A stretch of DNA of 64,000 nt from Persicitalea sp964500445 (GTDB lineage: Bacteria > Bacteroidota > Bacteroidia > Cytophagales > Spirosomataceae), in NCBI GenBank assembly GCA_964500445.1, contig CAZCOG010000011.1, forward strand, positions 62,001 to 126,000, read 5' to 3'. Each line of letters begins with the position of its first letter. Position 1 is the stretch's first letter. Below are positions 9,181-18,570 of the stretch, piece after piece. A program made the position numbers and the translations under genes. The notes under the pieces are model-generated. The model saw only the letters and a program-made list of their open reading frames with translations. It was not told where the DNA came from and made no database searches.

Positions 9181-10278
9181 ATGAAATTTCCCCGCATCTC
9201 CCTATTTTGTTGCCTGATTGCAGGTTTCTTACAGTTGGGTTGTACCAACAACAATGGAACCTCCGATCCAGTCTCGACCAGCAACGACGCTTTCAAAAAC
9301 GGCATGCTGACAAACTACGCGGATAACATTATTATTCCGGCCTATGAGAATCTGGATGCAAAACTGAACACGCTGGAAACCCAGCTCAATGGTTTTCTCG
9401 ACCAGCCGTCCGCCAGTACCCTTGAATCAGTTAAACCTGCATTCAAGGCAGCGTATGTAAGTTACGAGGCCACTTCGGTGGCCTATTTTGGCCCGGCTGC
9501 CGCGCTTCTGTCCAACAACTACCTCAATACTTTCCCCGCCGTTCCCGGTAAAATTGAACAAGCCATTGCTTCGGGTACTTACAATTTAGAACTGCCCGTG
9601 GTCAACGATAGCATTCAGGGATTTCCGGCGCTGGAATATTTATTGTTCGCCCCCAACTCTCTGGAAAAATTCACGGGCACCAATGCTGCCGCCCGTAAAA
9701 AATACACGCGGGAAGTACTTTCCAGAATCAAAACGCTGACCGACAATACACTTAGCCAGTGGAAAGGAGCCTACCGTACTACATTCATCAGTTCCCTGAA
9801 AACCGATGTGGGTAGTTCTATTGCTTTTCTGGTCAACCAGTTTGCCTACGAAATGGACGCCCTGAAAGGCCCGCGGATTGGGTGGCCCTTCGGGAAACTA
9901 TCGAACGGCCGGGTCTTCGCCGATAAAAGCGAAGGCTACTACTCCGGGCTGACCAGAGAACTGGCCGTCGCCAACCTGACGAGTCTCAAGAATTATTTCA
10001 TCGGTAAAAATTTCAACGGCGCTAATGGAGACGGAATTGCCGACTACCTGGTGCTGCTGAAAAAGGATGCCCTTGCCGACCAGGTCACTGCCCAATTCGA
10101 CGTAGCCATTGGTGCACTTAACGCCATTCCGCAGCCCATGGCCGAATCTTTTTCCAAGAATCCGGCTCAGGTGGAAGAAGCCTATCGCCAGGTACAAAAA
10201 TTACTGACGCTGATTAAAACGGACGTTGCTTCGGCCACTTCCGTGCAGATCACCTACCAAGATAACGATGGCGATTGA
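9181..10278 (+). CDS. Imelysin-like (M75 family) lipoprotein
   Basis: A 365-residue lipoprotein; the signal ends at Cys21 (MKFPRISLFCCLIAGFLQLGC). The imelysin fold is helical with two related halves; the family is linked to iron (IrpA/EfeO type) and was originally described as a peptidase. The GxHxxE motif of the family is here QGFPALEYLLF, keeping Gly and Glu but with Pro in place of His, so peptidase activity is doubtful and a binding role is more likely. The gene overlaps the start of the HTTM gene by 11 bp, implying coupled translation. Confidence 0.9.
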   Translation: MKFPRISLFCCLIAGFLQLGCTNNNGTSDPVSTSNDAFKNGMLTNYADNIIIPAYENLDAKLNTLETQLNGFLDQPSASTLESVKPAFKAAYVSYEATSVAYFGPAAALLSNNYLNTFPAVPGKIEQAIASGTYNLELPVVNDSIQGFPALEYLLFAPNSLEKFTGTNAAARKKYTREVLSRIKTLTDNTLSQWKGAYRTTFISSLKTDVGSSIAFLVNQFAYEMDALKGPRIGWPFGKLSNGRVFADKSEGYYSGLTRELAVANLTSLKNYFIGKNFNGANGDGIADYLVLLKKDALADQVTAQFDVAIGALNAIPQPMAESFSKNPAQVEEAYRQVQKLLTLIKTDVASATSVQITYQDNDGD

Positions 10279-11608
10279 TTGGGCAGCGCGCGAACGGCCC
10301 GTTGCCATCGCTCCGCTGGTCACGTTTAGGATTACATTTGGGCTGCTCATGTTTTTGAGCCTGCTGCGGTTTTGGGCGCGGGGCTGGATCACCGACCTGT
10401 ATGTCAACCCAGGTTTTCATTTCACCTACTGGGGCTTTGAATGGGTGAAGCCGCTGGGGAATTCCGGCATGTACGCGCTGTTTTTTATGCTCATGGTAGC
10501 CTCGTTGCTCATTACGTTCGGGCTGTTTTACCGGGTCGCCATCGTCATTTTTTTCCTTGGCTTTACGTATATAGAATTGATTGATGTTACCACCTATCTC
10601 AATCATTATTACTTCATTACCCTGGTTGCTTTCCTGCTGATCTGGCTACCGGCCAATCGCCATTATTCCCTTGATGCCCGGTTGGGGCTGGTGCAGCGAC
10701 GGCTGCAAACTCCGGCCTGGACCATCGGGATTTTACGCTTGCAGCTAGGTCTTGTATATGTGTTTGCCGGGTTAGCCAAACTTAATGCTGATTGGCTGCT
10801 ACGGGCCGAACCTATGAAAACCTGGTTACCGGCCAAGAGCCATTTGCCTTTAGTAGGTCAGTTTATGTACGACGAGTGGGTCGCCTACCTGTTCTCGTGG
10901 TTCGGGGCCGGGTACGATTTGTTCATCGTCTTTTTTTTACTGTACCGAAAAACCCGACCCGTTGCCTACGTATTCGTGCTGGCTTTTCATTTGGCTACCG
11001 CCCTGTTTTTCCCGGCCATCGGCGTATTTCCTTACGTCATGATCGTCAGCAGTTTGATCTTTTTTTCGGGGGAATTTCACAGCCGTTTACTCTCTTTTCT
11101 TCCGGTAAAAATAGCAACGATAGGTACGGAACCTTACCGCTTTGTCCATACAAACCTGATCTCCGTACTGACTATCACTTATTTTGTTTTCCAAATCCTC
11201 ATTCCCCTGCGTTTTTTGCTGTATCCAGGTCATTTGTTCTGGACGGAAGAAGGCTACCGGTTTTCGTGGCGGGTGATGCTCATGGAAAAAGCCGGAGCCG
11301 CCTATTTTACCGTTAAAGACCAGTCCGGGCGAAAATCATATTCCGTGAATAACACGGAGTACCTGACGCTGCTTCAGGAAAAAATGATGAGTACTCAGCC
11401 CGATTTGATTTTGAAATACGCCCATTATCTGGCCGAAGTTTTTAAAAATAAAGGCCTGGCCAAGCCAAAAGTATTTGCCGAAGTATACGTCACCCTAAAC
11501 GGTGAACCCTCCCGGCTGTATTTGGACTCAACGGTCGATCTGGCGGCAGAAAAACTAAGCTGGCGACATTACGACTGGGTTTTGCCCTACGAAAAAAGTA
11601 CCCCATGA
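10268..11608 (+). CDS. HTTM domain membrane protein (vitamin K-dependent carboxylase-like)
   Basis: ATG 10268 (MAIDWAARERPVAIAPLVTFRI) is chosen over the upstream alternative at 10226 because it starts the conserved first helix and overlaps the imelysin stop by 11 bp. The 446-residue protein has an HTTM-type multi-helix membrane region (to about residue 320; LNHYYFITLVAFLLIWLPANRHYSLD is typical), then a soluble C-terminal part of about 120 residues. HTTM proteins resemble gamma-glutamyl carboxylase, but activity in bacteria is mostly untested. It sits between imelysin and TonB receptor genes with overlaps at both ends, so it probably works with them. Confidence 0.88.
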   Translation: MAIDWAARERPVAIAPLVTFRITFGLLMFLSLLRFWARGWITDLYVNPGFHFTYWGFEWVKPLGNSGMYALFFMLMVASLLITFGLFYRVAIVIFFLGFTYIELIDVTTYLNHYYFITLVAFLLIWLPANRHYSLDARLGLVQRRLQTPAWTIGILRLQLGLVYVFAGLAKLNADWLLRAEPMKTWLPAKSHLPLVGQFMYDEWVAYLFSWFGAGYDLFIVFFLLYRKTRPVAYVFVLAFHLATALFFPAIGVFPYVMIVSSLIFFSGEFHSRLLSFLPVKIATIGTEPYRFVHTNLISVLTITYFVFQILIPLRFLLYPGHLFWTEEGYRFSWRVMLMEKAGAAYFTVKDQSGRKSYSVNNTEYLTLLQEKMMSTQPDLILKYAHYLAEVFKNKGLAKPKVFAEVYVTLNGEPSRLYLDSTVDLAAEKLSWRHYDWVLPYEKSTP

Positions 11609-14016
11609 TTCAAAGAACAACGCTCTTCCTTATTCTATATTCGCTCATTTCAGTGGTGACGTTTGGCCAGAAGTCACTCGCTGTGGAAGGTACCGTCCGG
11701 GAAGGCAACGAAGCCATTCCCGGTGCCATCGTACGGTTATTTCCCACCGACGAAATAGAAATCAGCAATGACAACGGTTTTTTCCGCTTCGGAAAAGTCG
11801 AACCCGGACGCTATCGACTGGAAGTGAGCCTGCTGGGATATAAAACCTACCGGGATACTCTAAATGTCGCCGACCAAAATATCCGGCTCGATATTCAGCT
11901 CGAGGAGGCGGTCAATATGCTGACCAAAGAAGTGGTAGTTTTTGGCCGAAATACCGAAACTGTATCCGGCAAGCTCAACGATGTAACGGGGACGGCGATT
12001 TATGCCAGCAAAAAAACCGAACTCATCAACGTCAGAAACCTGAACGCTAATCTGGCCACCAACAATACCCGGCAGATTTACGCCCGCGTTCCCGGCCTGA
12101 ATATCTGGGAATACGACCGCGGTGGCCTGCAACTAGGCATTGGCGGGCGCGGCCTGAGCCCCAACCGTTCCTCCAATTTTAATATCCGGCAAAATGGCTA
12201 CGACATCAGTGCTGACGCCCTGGGATATCCCGAAAGCTACTACACTCCCTCCGCCGAAGCGCTCCAACGAATAGAAATTATCCGGGGAGCCGCCAGTTTG
12301 CAGTACGGTCCGCAGTTCGGAGGGCTGGTCAATTTTGTGATGCGGCAAGGGCCACGCAACAAACCGATCGAGTTCACATCGCGCCAAACCGGTGGTTCTT
12401 TCGGCTTTTTCAATACCTTCAATAGCCTGGGCGGAACGGTAGCCAACGGCAAACTCAACTACTACGGCTTTTTTCAGTACAAGCGCGGCGATAGCTGGCG
12501 TCCCAATAGCCATTATTCCCAGAAGAACGGGTACATTCATCTGGCGTATGACCTGAGTACCAAACTAAAAATAACGGGTGAATACACCCACATGAACTAC
12601 CTGGCGCAGCAACCCGGCGGACTCACCGATGCGCAGTTTGCCGAAGATGCTTCCGTGTCGGTCAGGGAGAGGAACTGGTTTCGGGTAGACTGGAATCTAG
12701 TGAGTATCAACTTGGATTATGTCATCAAAGAAGGTACCCGGATCAACTGGCGTAATTATATCCTGCGCGGCGGCAGGGAGGCCATCGGGGCGCTTACCTA
12801 CATCAATCGGCCCGACTTCGGCCTGAATCGCGACTACATGGCCGATCGCTATGATAACCTCGGCAGCGAGTTACGATTTATCCATCAATACAAAATTCTG
12901 GGAAAGGCCGACAACACTTTTTTGATCGGCACCAGAGTTTACAAAGGACTCACGGTTCGTAAACAGGGCGACGGCAACGATGGCGACGGGCCGGATTTTG
13001 AATTTTTAGATGCTGAACCCAACAAATCCGATTTTCGCTTTCCGGGTACCAACTTTGCCTTCTTTGCCGAGAATATATTTCAAATAAGCAGAAACTGGAG
13101 CGTTACGCCGGGGGCAAGGTTCGAGTTTATCGATACCAAAGCGGAGGGGTACTACTACAAAGTGAATAAATTTATCCCCAACGAGAAGATTTTTGAAACC
13201 CGCGCCAATCCGCGCTCTTTTTTCCTCCTGGGTATAGGAAGCAGTTGGAAATTCAAACGGGGGGCCGAATTTTATGCTAACGTTTCCCAGAATTATCGGT
13301 CTATCAATTTTAACGATATCCGGGTAGTTAATACCAATGCCCGGGTAGATCCTAATTTGAAAGACGAGACGGGATTCAACGTGGATTTGGGATTGCGAGG
13401 TACTTTCAAAAATTGGCTTTACGCCGATGTAAGCCTATTTTATTTAAAGTACAACGATCGGATCGGTTCTATTTTCACGACCGATAGCAGCTATATGACC
13501 TACCGTCTGCGCACGAACGTTTCGGATAGTCGTAATCTGGGACTGGAAGTATTACTGGATGGAGATATTTTGCAAGCCCTCACTCAGGGAAAGTCGAAGT
13601 ATAAACTCAACCTTTACACCAGTTTGTCGCTGATCGACGCCCGGTATGTGAACACGCAAAACACGGCAATCGCCAACAAGTTGGTGGAAAATGTACCACC
13701 CGTCCTGCTGAGAACGGGCCTGAGTGCAGGCAATCAACGGTTTAACCTGACCTATCAGTTCGCTTTTCAGACCAAGCAGTACTCCGATGCCACCAATACG
13801 GAATCTACCCCTACCGCTGTGGACGGAGCCATCCCGGCGTTTTCTGTGATGGATCTGAGCGCAAGTTATAACTGGCGATTTCTCACGCTGTCATCGGGAA
13901 TCAACAACCTGACCGACACAAAGTACTTCACGCGCCGCGCCGACGGCTACCCCGGTCCCGGTATACTGCCCGCCGACAAGCGTAACTACTATCTGACGCT
14001 TCAGGTCAAGATTTGA
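11605..14016 (+). CDS. TonB-dependent outer-membrane receptor
   Basis: An 803-residue protein with a signal peptide (ends near GQKS, residue about 22), an N-terminal carboxypeptidase-regulatory-like domain (about 25-105; VEGTVREGNEAIPGAIVRL), a plug (about 130-245; RQIYARVPGLNIWEYDRGG) and a beta-barrel closing on YYLTLQVKI with a terminal hydrophobic residue. It resembles FecA-type iron-chelate receptors. The ATG overlaps the HTTM stop (ATGA at 11605-11608), showing translational coupling. With DUF4856 and imelysin lipoproteins upstream, import of iron or another metal is the best inference; the ligand is unknown. Confidence 0.93.
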   Translation: MIQRTTLFLILYSLISVVTFGQKSLAVEGTVREGNEAIPGAIVRLFPTDEIEISNDNGFFRFGKVEPGRYRLEVSLLGYKTYRDTLNVADQNIRLDIQLEEAVNMLTKEVVVFGRNTETVSGKLNDVTGTAIYASKKTELINVRNLNANLATNNTRQIYARVPGLNIWEYDRGGLQLGIGGRGLSPNRSSNFNIRQNGYDISADALGYPESYYTPSAEALQRIEIIRGAASLQYGPQFGGLVNFVMRQGPRNKPIEFTSRQTGGSFGFFNTFNSLGGTVANGKLNYYGFFQYKRGDSWRPNSHYSQKNGYIHLAYDLSTKLKITGEYTHMNYLAQQPGGLTDAQFAEDASVSVRERNWFRVDWNLVSINLDYVIKEGTRINWRNYILRGGREAIGALTYINRPDFGLNRDYMADRYDNLGSELRFIHQYKILGKADNTFLIGTRVYKGLTVRKQGDGNDGDGPDFEFLDAEPNKSDFRFPGTNFAFFAENIFQISRNWSVTPGARFEFIDTKAEGYYYKVNKFIPNEKIFETRANPRSFFLLGIGSSWKFKRGAEFYANVSQNYRSINFNDIRVVNTNARVDPNLKDETGFNVDLGLRGTFKNWLYADVSLFYLKYNDRIGSIFTTDSSYMTYRLRTNVSDSRNLGLEVLLDGDILQALTQGKSKYKLNLYTSLSLIDARYVNTQNTAIANKLVENVPPVLLRTGLSAGNQRFNLTYQFAFQTKQYSDATNTESTPTAVDGAIPAFSVMDLSASYNWRFLTLSSGINNLTDTKYFTRRADGYPGPGILPADKRNYYLTLQVKI

Positions 14017-14371
14017 TTTTTTCAGCTAGTGCCCGATAATCGGTTAACGCCCAGGTCAGGAAAACCGCCCCGGCAAAGCCCAGGTAGAAGTTTCGGGCTA
14101 AATCGCCTTCCAAACCACCCAGATAAAAGGCCACACCAACCAGCGCCAGCGCCACGATTAATTCGATCCAGCCATGGACTGGAAATGGAATCATTTTGAT
14201 CAGCCCCATTTCGGTATTGGTGAGTAAGGTAAGCGCTAAATGAATACCACCCAGTAGGAAAGTGAACAAAGTGGTCGTGGGGGGCAGATTGAAAAGTATG
14301 GGCGCGGCAAGCAGAAAAACGACTACCAGATAGTCGATGATGCCATGAACCTTTGAGTTGATGATTTTCAT
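14006..14371 (-). CDS. Small four-helix membrane protein (SPW-repeat-like)
   Basis: A 121-residue integral membrane protein with four hydrophobic helices in two similar halves: HGIIDYLVVVFLLAAPILF and HGWIELIVALALVGVAFYL, each beginning His-Gly followed by an aromatic or aliphatic residue. This internal duplication recalls small SPW-repeat membrane proteins, but the SPW motif itself is missing, so the call is tentative. Its stop overlaps the TonB receptor stop by 11 bp (convergent). The function is unknown. Confidence 0.7.
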   Translation of the reverse strand: MKIINSKVHGIIDYLVVVFLLAAPILFNLPPTTTLFTFLLGGIHLALTLLTNTEMGLIKMIPFPVHGWIELIVALALVGVAFYLGGLEGDLARNFYLGFAGAVFLTWALTDYRALAEKIKS

Positions 14372-14490
14372 AGTTGTTTTTATTTAATAAATGGTCAAGA
14401 AAAAATTAAAAATGCCCCAGCCAGGCAATGACGAGATAATTAAGTAAAATTCTCCTTTTCGAAAAGAAAATGCTCGCGTTTTTATAATAC

Positions 14491-14530
14491 GAGAAGAGGC
14501 CATCGGGCAAACGCCCGATGGCCTCTTCTC
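14491..14530. terminator. Long perfect hairpin downstream of catalase
   Basis: An 18-bp perfect stem (GAGAAGAGGCCATCGGGC and complement) with loop AAAC lies 20 bp past the catalase stop. The T run expected for minus-strand transcription is poor, and on the plus strand A6 follows. It is probably the catalase transcript 3' end. Confidence 0.65.
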
Positions 14531-14550
14531 AAAAAACAGACTACTGATTA

Positions 14551-16677
14551 CTAAACCAGTGATTTTTCCCGGCTCCAGAAGCGGTGCTTTTTCATCGCTG
14601 ACACAAACGCTTTCGGCAAATCGTCGGCGCCAGTATTTTCGTCAGTAACTACCCCTTCGCTTTCGAGTAGATTTCCGGCTCCCGAATTGCCTACGGCTTT
14701 CAACAATTCAACCCCCTCACCGCTGACAGCAATGGGTTTGCAATGTTGGAAAGCTTCCCGGATAAACCGGATCGCGTCGGGCTCCTGCTGAAGCGCATTG
14801 GCGCTTGCCTGTCCGCCCGGCACATACACGGCGTCGTAAAGTACCGAAGCTTCGGTCTGTAGGCTACCATCTATTTTCATGGCCTCACCGGAATCAGGCT
14901 TCAGCATACCGAGGCGCGGGGCGATCAGTTTGACCATTGCACCTTCGGCTTTCAGTGTATCCTTCATGGCTTTAAGATCGGCGGCCTTCACACCATCAGC
15001 GGCCAGAACTGCTACCTGGCGCGTCTTGATGCCCTGCTTGCCGGGATGGGCTTCGATGCTCAGCGCTTCCGAACTACCCACATCGTCGCGGGCAGGCTTC
15101 GACTGGTACTTAGCAGGATCAGCATCGGCAGGTACTCCCAAATTGAGCTGTACATCTTTGGAAGATGGCAGGTCAAGACCCAGTCCCTGCGCTACCAGAC
15201 TAGCCAGCTTCTGGTCTACCTGTACTAATTGCATCAGCATGCGTTTGCGGATATCTTCCATCTTCACTTTGCCCAACTCGAAGCGCAAAGCCTTGACAAT
15301 ATGGGTTTTGCCAGCATCTGACTGACTATTCCAGAAAAGCTTGGCCTGATTGTAGTGGTCGATGAAACTTTCGCTGCGCTCCCGGACTTTCTGGCCATCT
15401 ACCCGTTCGGCGTAACTCGTAAATCCGCTCATATCCTGCCCGGCTTGGAACGGACAACCACCCGAAATTTTGTTGGGGCTGTAGCTGGTTTGTCCCTTGT
15501 TGATTTCCTGCCGCATGTGGCCATCGCGTTGATTATTATGGATGGGAGCCACGGAGCGGTTGATAGGAATTTCGTGAAAGTTAGGGCCACCAAGACGCTT
15601 CAATTGCGTGTCGGTATAGGAGAATAACCGCCCCTGCAACAGTGGATCGTTGGTAAAGTCGATTCCGGGAACCAGGTGGCCAAGGTGAAAAGCTACCTGC
15701 TCCGTTTCGGCGAAATAGTTGTCGGGATTGCGGTTGAGCGTCATTTTGCCCAGGGGCACTACAGGTACCAGTTCCTCGGGGATGAGTTTGGTGGCGTCGA
15801 GTAAGTCAAAGTCGAATTTGTGCTCGTCCTCTTCCTCTACCACCTGCACACCCAATTCCCATTCGGCGAAGTCGCCGTTTTCGATAGCATCCCAAAGATC
15901 GCGGCGGTGAAAATCGGGATCGCGGCCCGAAATGAGCTGTGCCTCATCCCACACAACCGAATGCACGCCCAGCAGGGGTTTCCAGTGGAATTTAACAAAG
16001 CGTGCCTTTCCCTCTTTATTGATGAGGCGGAAAGTATGAACGCCGAAGCCCTCCATCATACGATAGCTACGCGGAATGGCACGATCGGACATCACCCACA
16101 TGATCATGTGCATCGACTCGGGTGTGACGGAAATGAAATCCCAAAAGGTGTCGTGCGCCGAAGCCGCCTGCGGAATTTCGTTGTTGGGTTCAGGCTTTAC
16201 AGCATGAATCAGGTCGGGGAATTTGATAGCGTCCTGGATAAAAAAGACGGGCATATTATTGCCCACCAGATCAAAGACCCCTTCTTCGGTGTAGAATTTA
16301 ACGGCAAAGCCCCGTACATCACGAGCCAGGTCGGTTGAACCCCGCGATCCGGCCACAGTCGAGAAGCGGGTAAATACGGGAGTTTTAACCCCAGGTTGCA
16401 GGAAATGCGCCCTGCTCAGATCAGTATTGGAGTCGTAAGCCTCAAATATTCCGTGAGCCGCTGCCCCCCGGGCGTGGACGACTCGCTCAGGAATACGTTC
16501 GTGGTCGAAGTGAGTAATCTTTTCGCGCAGGATGAAGTCTTCCAGCAGTGTAGGCCCCCTCGACCCGGCTTTTAATGAATTCTGGTCGTCGCTCACCCGC
16601 AGTCCCTGATTGGTCGTCAGGAATTGGTCGGTACTATCCTCACGATTTCTCTCCAGGTCTTTCAGCTTCTCATTCAT
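14551..16677 (-). CDS. katE: Monofunctional haem catalase, large-subunit type with DJ-1/PfpI-like C-terminal domain
   Basis: Start set at the ATG at 16677 (MNEKLKDLERNREDS); 18 further upstream codons are open but unlike the family. The 708 residues match clade II (HPII/KatE) enzymes, which break down hydrogen peroxide in the cytosol. Visible parts are the distal His in RVVHARGAAAHG, the Asn region DLVGNNMPVFFIQD, the proximal haem Tyr in RLFSYTDTQLKRLGGPNF, and a C-terminal class-I-amidotransferase-like domain (about 560-700; QVAVLAADGVKAADL, VPGGQASANAL). The leader carries a short palindrome. It is 62 bp downstream of the DUF2254 gene on the same strand and may be co-transcribed. Confidence 0.95.
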   Translation of the reverse strand: MNEKLKDLERNREDSTDQFLTTNQGLRVSDDQNSLKAGSRGPTLLEDFILREKITHFDHERIPERVVHARGAAAHGIFEAYDSNTDLSRAHFLQPGVKTPVFTRFSTVAGSRGSTDLARDVRGFAVKFYTEEGVFDLVGNNMPVFFIQDAIKFPDLIHAVKPEPNNEIPQAASAHDTFWDFISVTPESMHMIMWVMSDRAIPRSYRMMEGFGVHTFRLINKEGKARFVKFHWKPLLGVHSVVWDEAQLISGRDPDFHRRDLWDAIENGDFAEWELGVQVVEEEDEHKFDFDLLDATKLIPEELVPVVPLGKMTLNRNPDNYFAETEQVAFHLGHLVPGIDFTNDPLLQGRLFSYTDTQLKRLGGPNFHEIPINRSVAPIHNNQRDGHMRQEINKGQTSYSPNKISGGCPFQAGQDMSGFTSYAERVDGQKVRERSESFIDHYNQAKLFWNSQSDAGKTHIVKALRFELGKVKMEDIRKRMLMQLVQVDQKLASLVAQGLGLDLPSSKDVQLNLGVPADADPAKYQSKPARDDVGSSEALSIEAHPGKQGIKTRQVAVLAADGVKAADLKAMKDTLKAEGAMVKLIAPRLGMLKPDSGEAMKIDGSLQTEASVLYDAVYVPGGQASANALQQEPDAIRFIREAFQHCKPIAVSGEGVELLKAVGNSGAGNLLESEGVVTDENTGADDLPKAFVSAMKKHRFWSREKSLV

Positions 16678-16693
16678 ATTCTTTTTCAGGTTA

Positions 16694-16713
16694 AAGTTTT
16701 TTGTAAAAAACTT
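16694..16713. promoter_or_regulatory. 9-bp palindrome in the catalase leader
   Basis: AAGTTTTTT-GT-AAAAAACTT lies 16 bp before the catalase ATG. It could be an operator or an RNA hairpin regulating catalase; AT-rich chance pairing is also possible. Confidence 0.3.
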
Positions 16714-16739
16714 AAGCCTAGAAAAGATCATTCCCGGCC

Positions 16740-17966
16740 CTACGCTTTAAGATCCTCATGCATATTCTGCTTCACTTCCAGCAACAGACGACCCACTTCG
16801 GCGTGAATCGAGATTTTTTGCAGTTGGCTCAAAAGATGAAACAGTTCGTGCTGCACCAGGCGGTCTTCTTTGCCATAGTCCCAAATGGGTTTAATGGTAT
16901 TCGCAAACATCTTGTCGAACGTTAGCTCCTGTATAAGAATCCGCACCTGATCGTCGTCGTTTCTGACAACATTATCAGGAAAATGGGTGAGACGATAGGC
17001 GAACAACTTTGCCAAGGCCTGCAGGGCGATAATGGCCGTACCGGGGTCATTGATACCCGGACTCAACGCTTTCATGGCAATTTCGGATAACTGGCGCAGT
17101 CCATAAAAAAAGTTCTCATTGATCGACTCACTGTCGTTCACCCGCAGGGCGCGGGCGACCTTATCTCCTGCTTCTTTCGGGATGGCTTTGCTAACCTGGA
17201 CAACAGGCAATCCCTGTAAAATGAAAGTACCTGGCGTGTGCAGTGTACTAAAAACACAGTCGTATTCATCGGCGATGCTGACCAGGGATGAGCTGTCGAA
17301 GCCTTCGTAGATGCCCGATGAATTGGCCGCCACAAAATGCTGCCCTACCAGAGCAATCGGCTCGGCCGGTCGGCGCGACAGCAAACAGGCCGATTCCATT
17401 ACCTCTCTCGTATCATCGTATACGCGGTGAATAATCACGTCGTACTTGATGGATTGGGTAATGTAGTGGATAAAATAAATAAACAGGAAAATATCGAAAA
17501 TCGTGAGCAGAATCAGCAGGTAAGTACTTAGGGCAGGAATGTAGATCCCGGAGTCGATATCACGGATCGTGCTGAGCAGAAAGAGGGAATAGACGATAGT
17601 ACCGATGTACACTCCCAGTACTACCTGCTGGAAACGATTACCAATCAATCGGTTAAGTACTCGATTACTGAGGTTTGAAGCCGCTTGGCTCAAGACGATC
17701 ATCACCATCGAAAAGCTGAAAACGGCCAGCGAAATCAGGCCGGAAGTGATGGCCGAAATAATGCTGCGAGCGGTGGAGGCATCTTTCAGCGAAGTATAGG
17801 GCGGCAGACTGGATTTGATCTGCTTGCCCGCCTCCGAAAAATCGAAGGATATGGTCAGGTAAGAAACTGCCAGAAACAGCAACCCGATGAATGCCGGGTA
17901 AAAAGCTATACTATTGACAATTTTATTATAACGGCCAGCCAGCCAGACGCGGCTATTATCGAGCAT
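16740..17966 (-). CDS. DUF2254 family membrane protein
   Basis: A 408-residue inner-membrane protein. Four hydrophobic helices lie in the first half (about 20-40, 70-95, 110-135 and 145-170), and a soluble domain follows with the family motif GINDPGTAIIAL. The conserved segment SVFSFSMVMIVLSQ-type is present as AVFSFSMVMIVLSQAASNLSNRVL between helices 2 and 3. The family function is not established. It is upstream of catalase on the same strand, 62 bp apart, so a shared transcript is possible. Confidence 0.88.
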   Translation of the reverse strand: MLDNSRVWLAGRYNKIVNSIAFYPAFIGLLFLAVSYLTISFDFSEAGKQIKSSLPPYTSLKDASTARSIISAITSGLISLAVFSFSMVMIVLSQAASNLSNRVLNRLIGNRFQQVVLGVYIGTIVYSLFLLSTIRDIDSGIYIPALSTYLLILLTIFDIFLFIYFIHYITQSIKYDVIIHRVYDDTREVMESACLLSRRPAEPIALVGQHFVAANSSGIYEGFDSSSLVSIADEYDCVFSTLHTPGTFILQGLPVVQVSKAIPKEAGDKVARALRVNDSESINENFFYGLRQLSEIAMKALSPGINDPGTAIIALQALAKLFAYRLTHFPDNVVRNDDDQVRILIQELTFDKMFANTIKPIWDYGKEDRLVQHELFHLLSQLQKISIHAEVGRLLLEVKQNMHEDLKA

Positions 17967-17982
17967 CTATTTTCTATTGTTT

Positions 17983-18435
17983 TTATGGGGTTTCGGCGAT
18001 TTCTTTTATCTGCACCAGAATAGGATTCCAGCCTTCACCGTAATTGCTGACATCATTATACCGCTTTTCGCCTTCGGCGGCTCCTTCAAAGCCATCCTGG
18101 GTTACAGTGAGTTTCGTCCCACCTTCTCCCTCTTCCAACTGATACGTTACATTCAGGTAGTTTTCGGGAATGTCAGGATAAGGGGCAGATGGGTCGATTA
18201 CGGTGTATTTCAAACGCTGGTTTGGCTCAATCTCTAAAATCGTGCCTTTGACGGGAATAATCTCCTGCCCTTCGTGCGTCATGCGCCATAGCAGCGGGCT
18301 GCCCACTTGCCAGTCGGAGTCGGCGGAGCAACCAAACATGTACTTTTTAGTATGTTCTGAGTTTACCAGAACTTCCCATACTTTGGCGGCGGGGGCGGCA
18401 ATGCGGATGCTGTTTTCTACGGTTAGTTTTTCCAT
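17983..18435 (-). CDS. SRPBCC (AHSA1/CalC-like) domain protein
   Basis: This 150-residue single-domain protein has a START/Bet v 1-like fold. The N-terminal ENSIRIAAPAAKVWEVLVNSEHTKKYMFG pattern and the repeated beta-strand layout ending in NYGEGWNPILVQIKEI are typical of the AHSA1 branch. Members bind small hydrophobic ligands or act as stress-related factors; the ligand is unknown. It is 16 bp upstream of the DUF2254 start on the same strand, so probably co-transcribed with it. Confidence 0.88.
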   Translation of the reverse strand: MEKLTVENSIRIAAPAAKVWEVLVNSEHTKKYMFGCSADSDWQVGSPLLWRMTHEGQEIIPVKGTILEIEPNQRLKYTVIDPSAPYPDIPENYLNVTYQLEEGEGGTKLTVTQDGFEGAAEGEKRYNDVSNYGEGWNPILVQIKEIAETP

Positions 18436-18570
18436 GTCATTTAGGGATCAGATTAGTTCTAATGCCCAAAGTAAAGGAGAACTAATGACAACCCTATGTC
18501 AGGAGAGTTAAGTACTTTAGATTTTTGTCCAAAGATAGATTCCATTCACTTTTGACGTAGCAGACAACAT

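Noticed and set aside
10792..11316. 174-residue plus-strand ORF
   Set aside because: It is a different frame inside the HTTM gene, Arg-rich and without recognisable features.
15820..16338. 172-residue plus-strand ORF
   Set aside because: It is antisense to catalase; catalase motifs are intact through this region.
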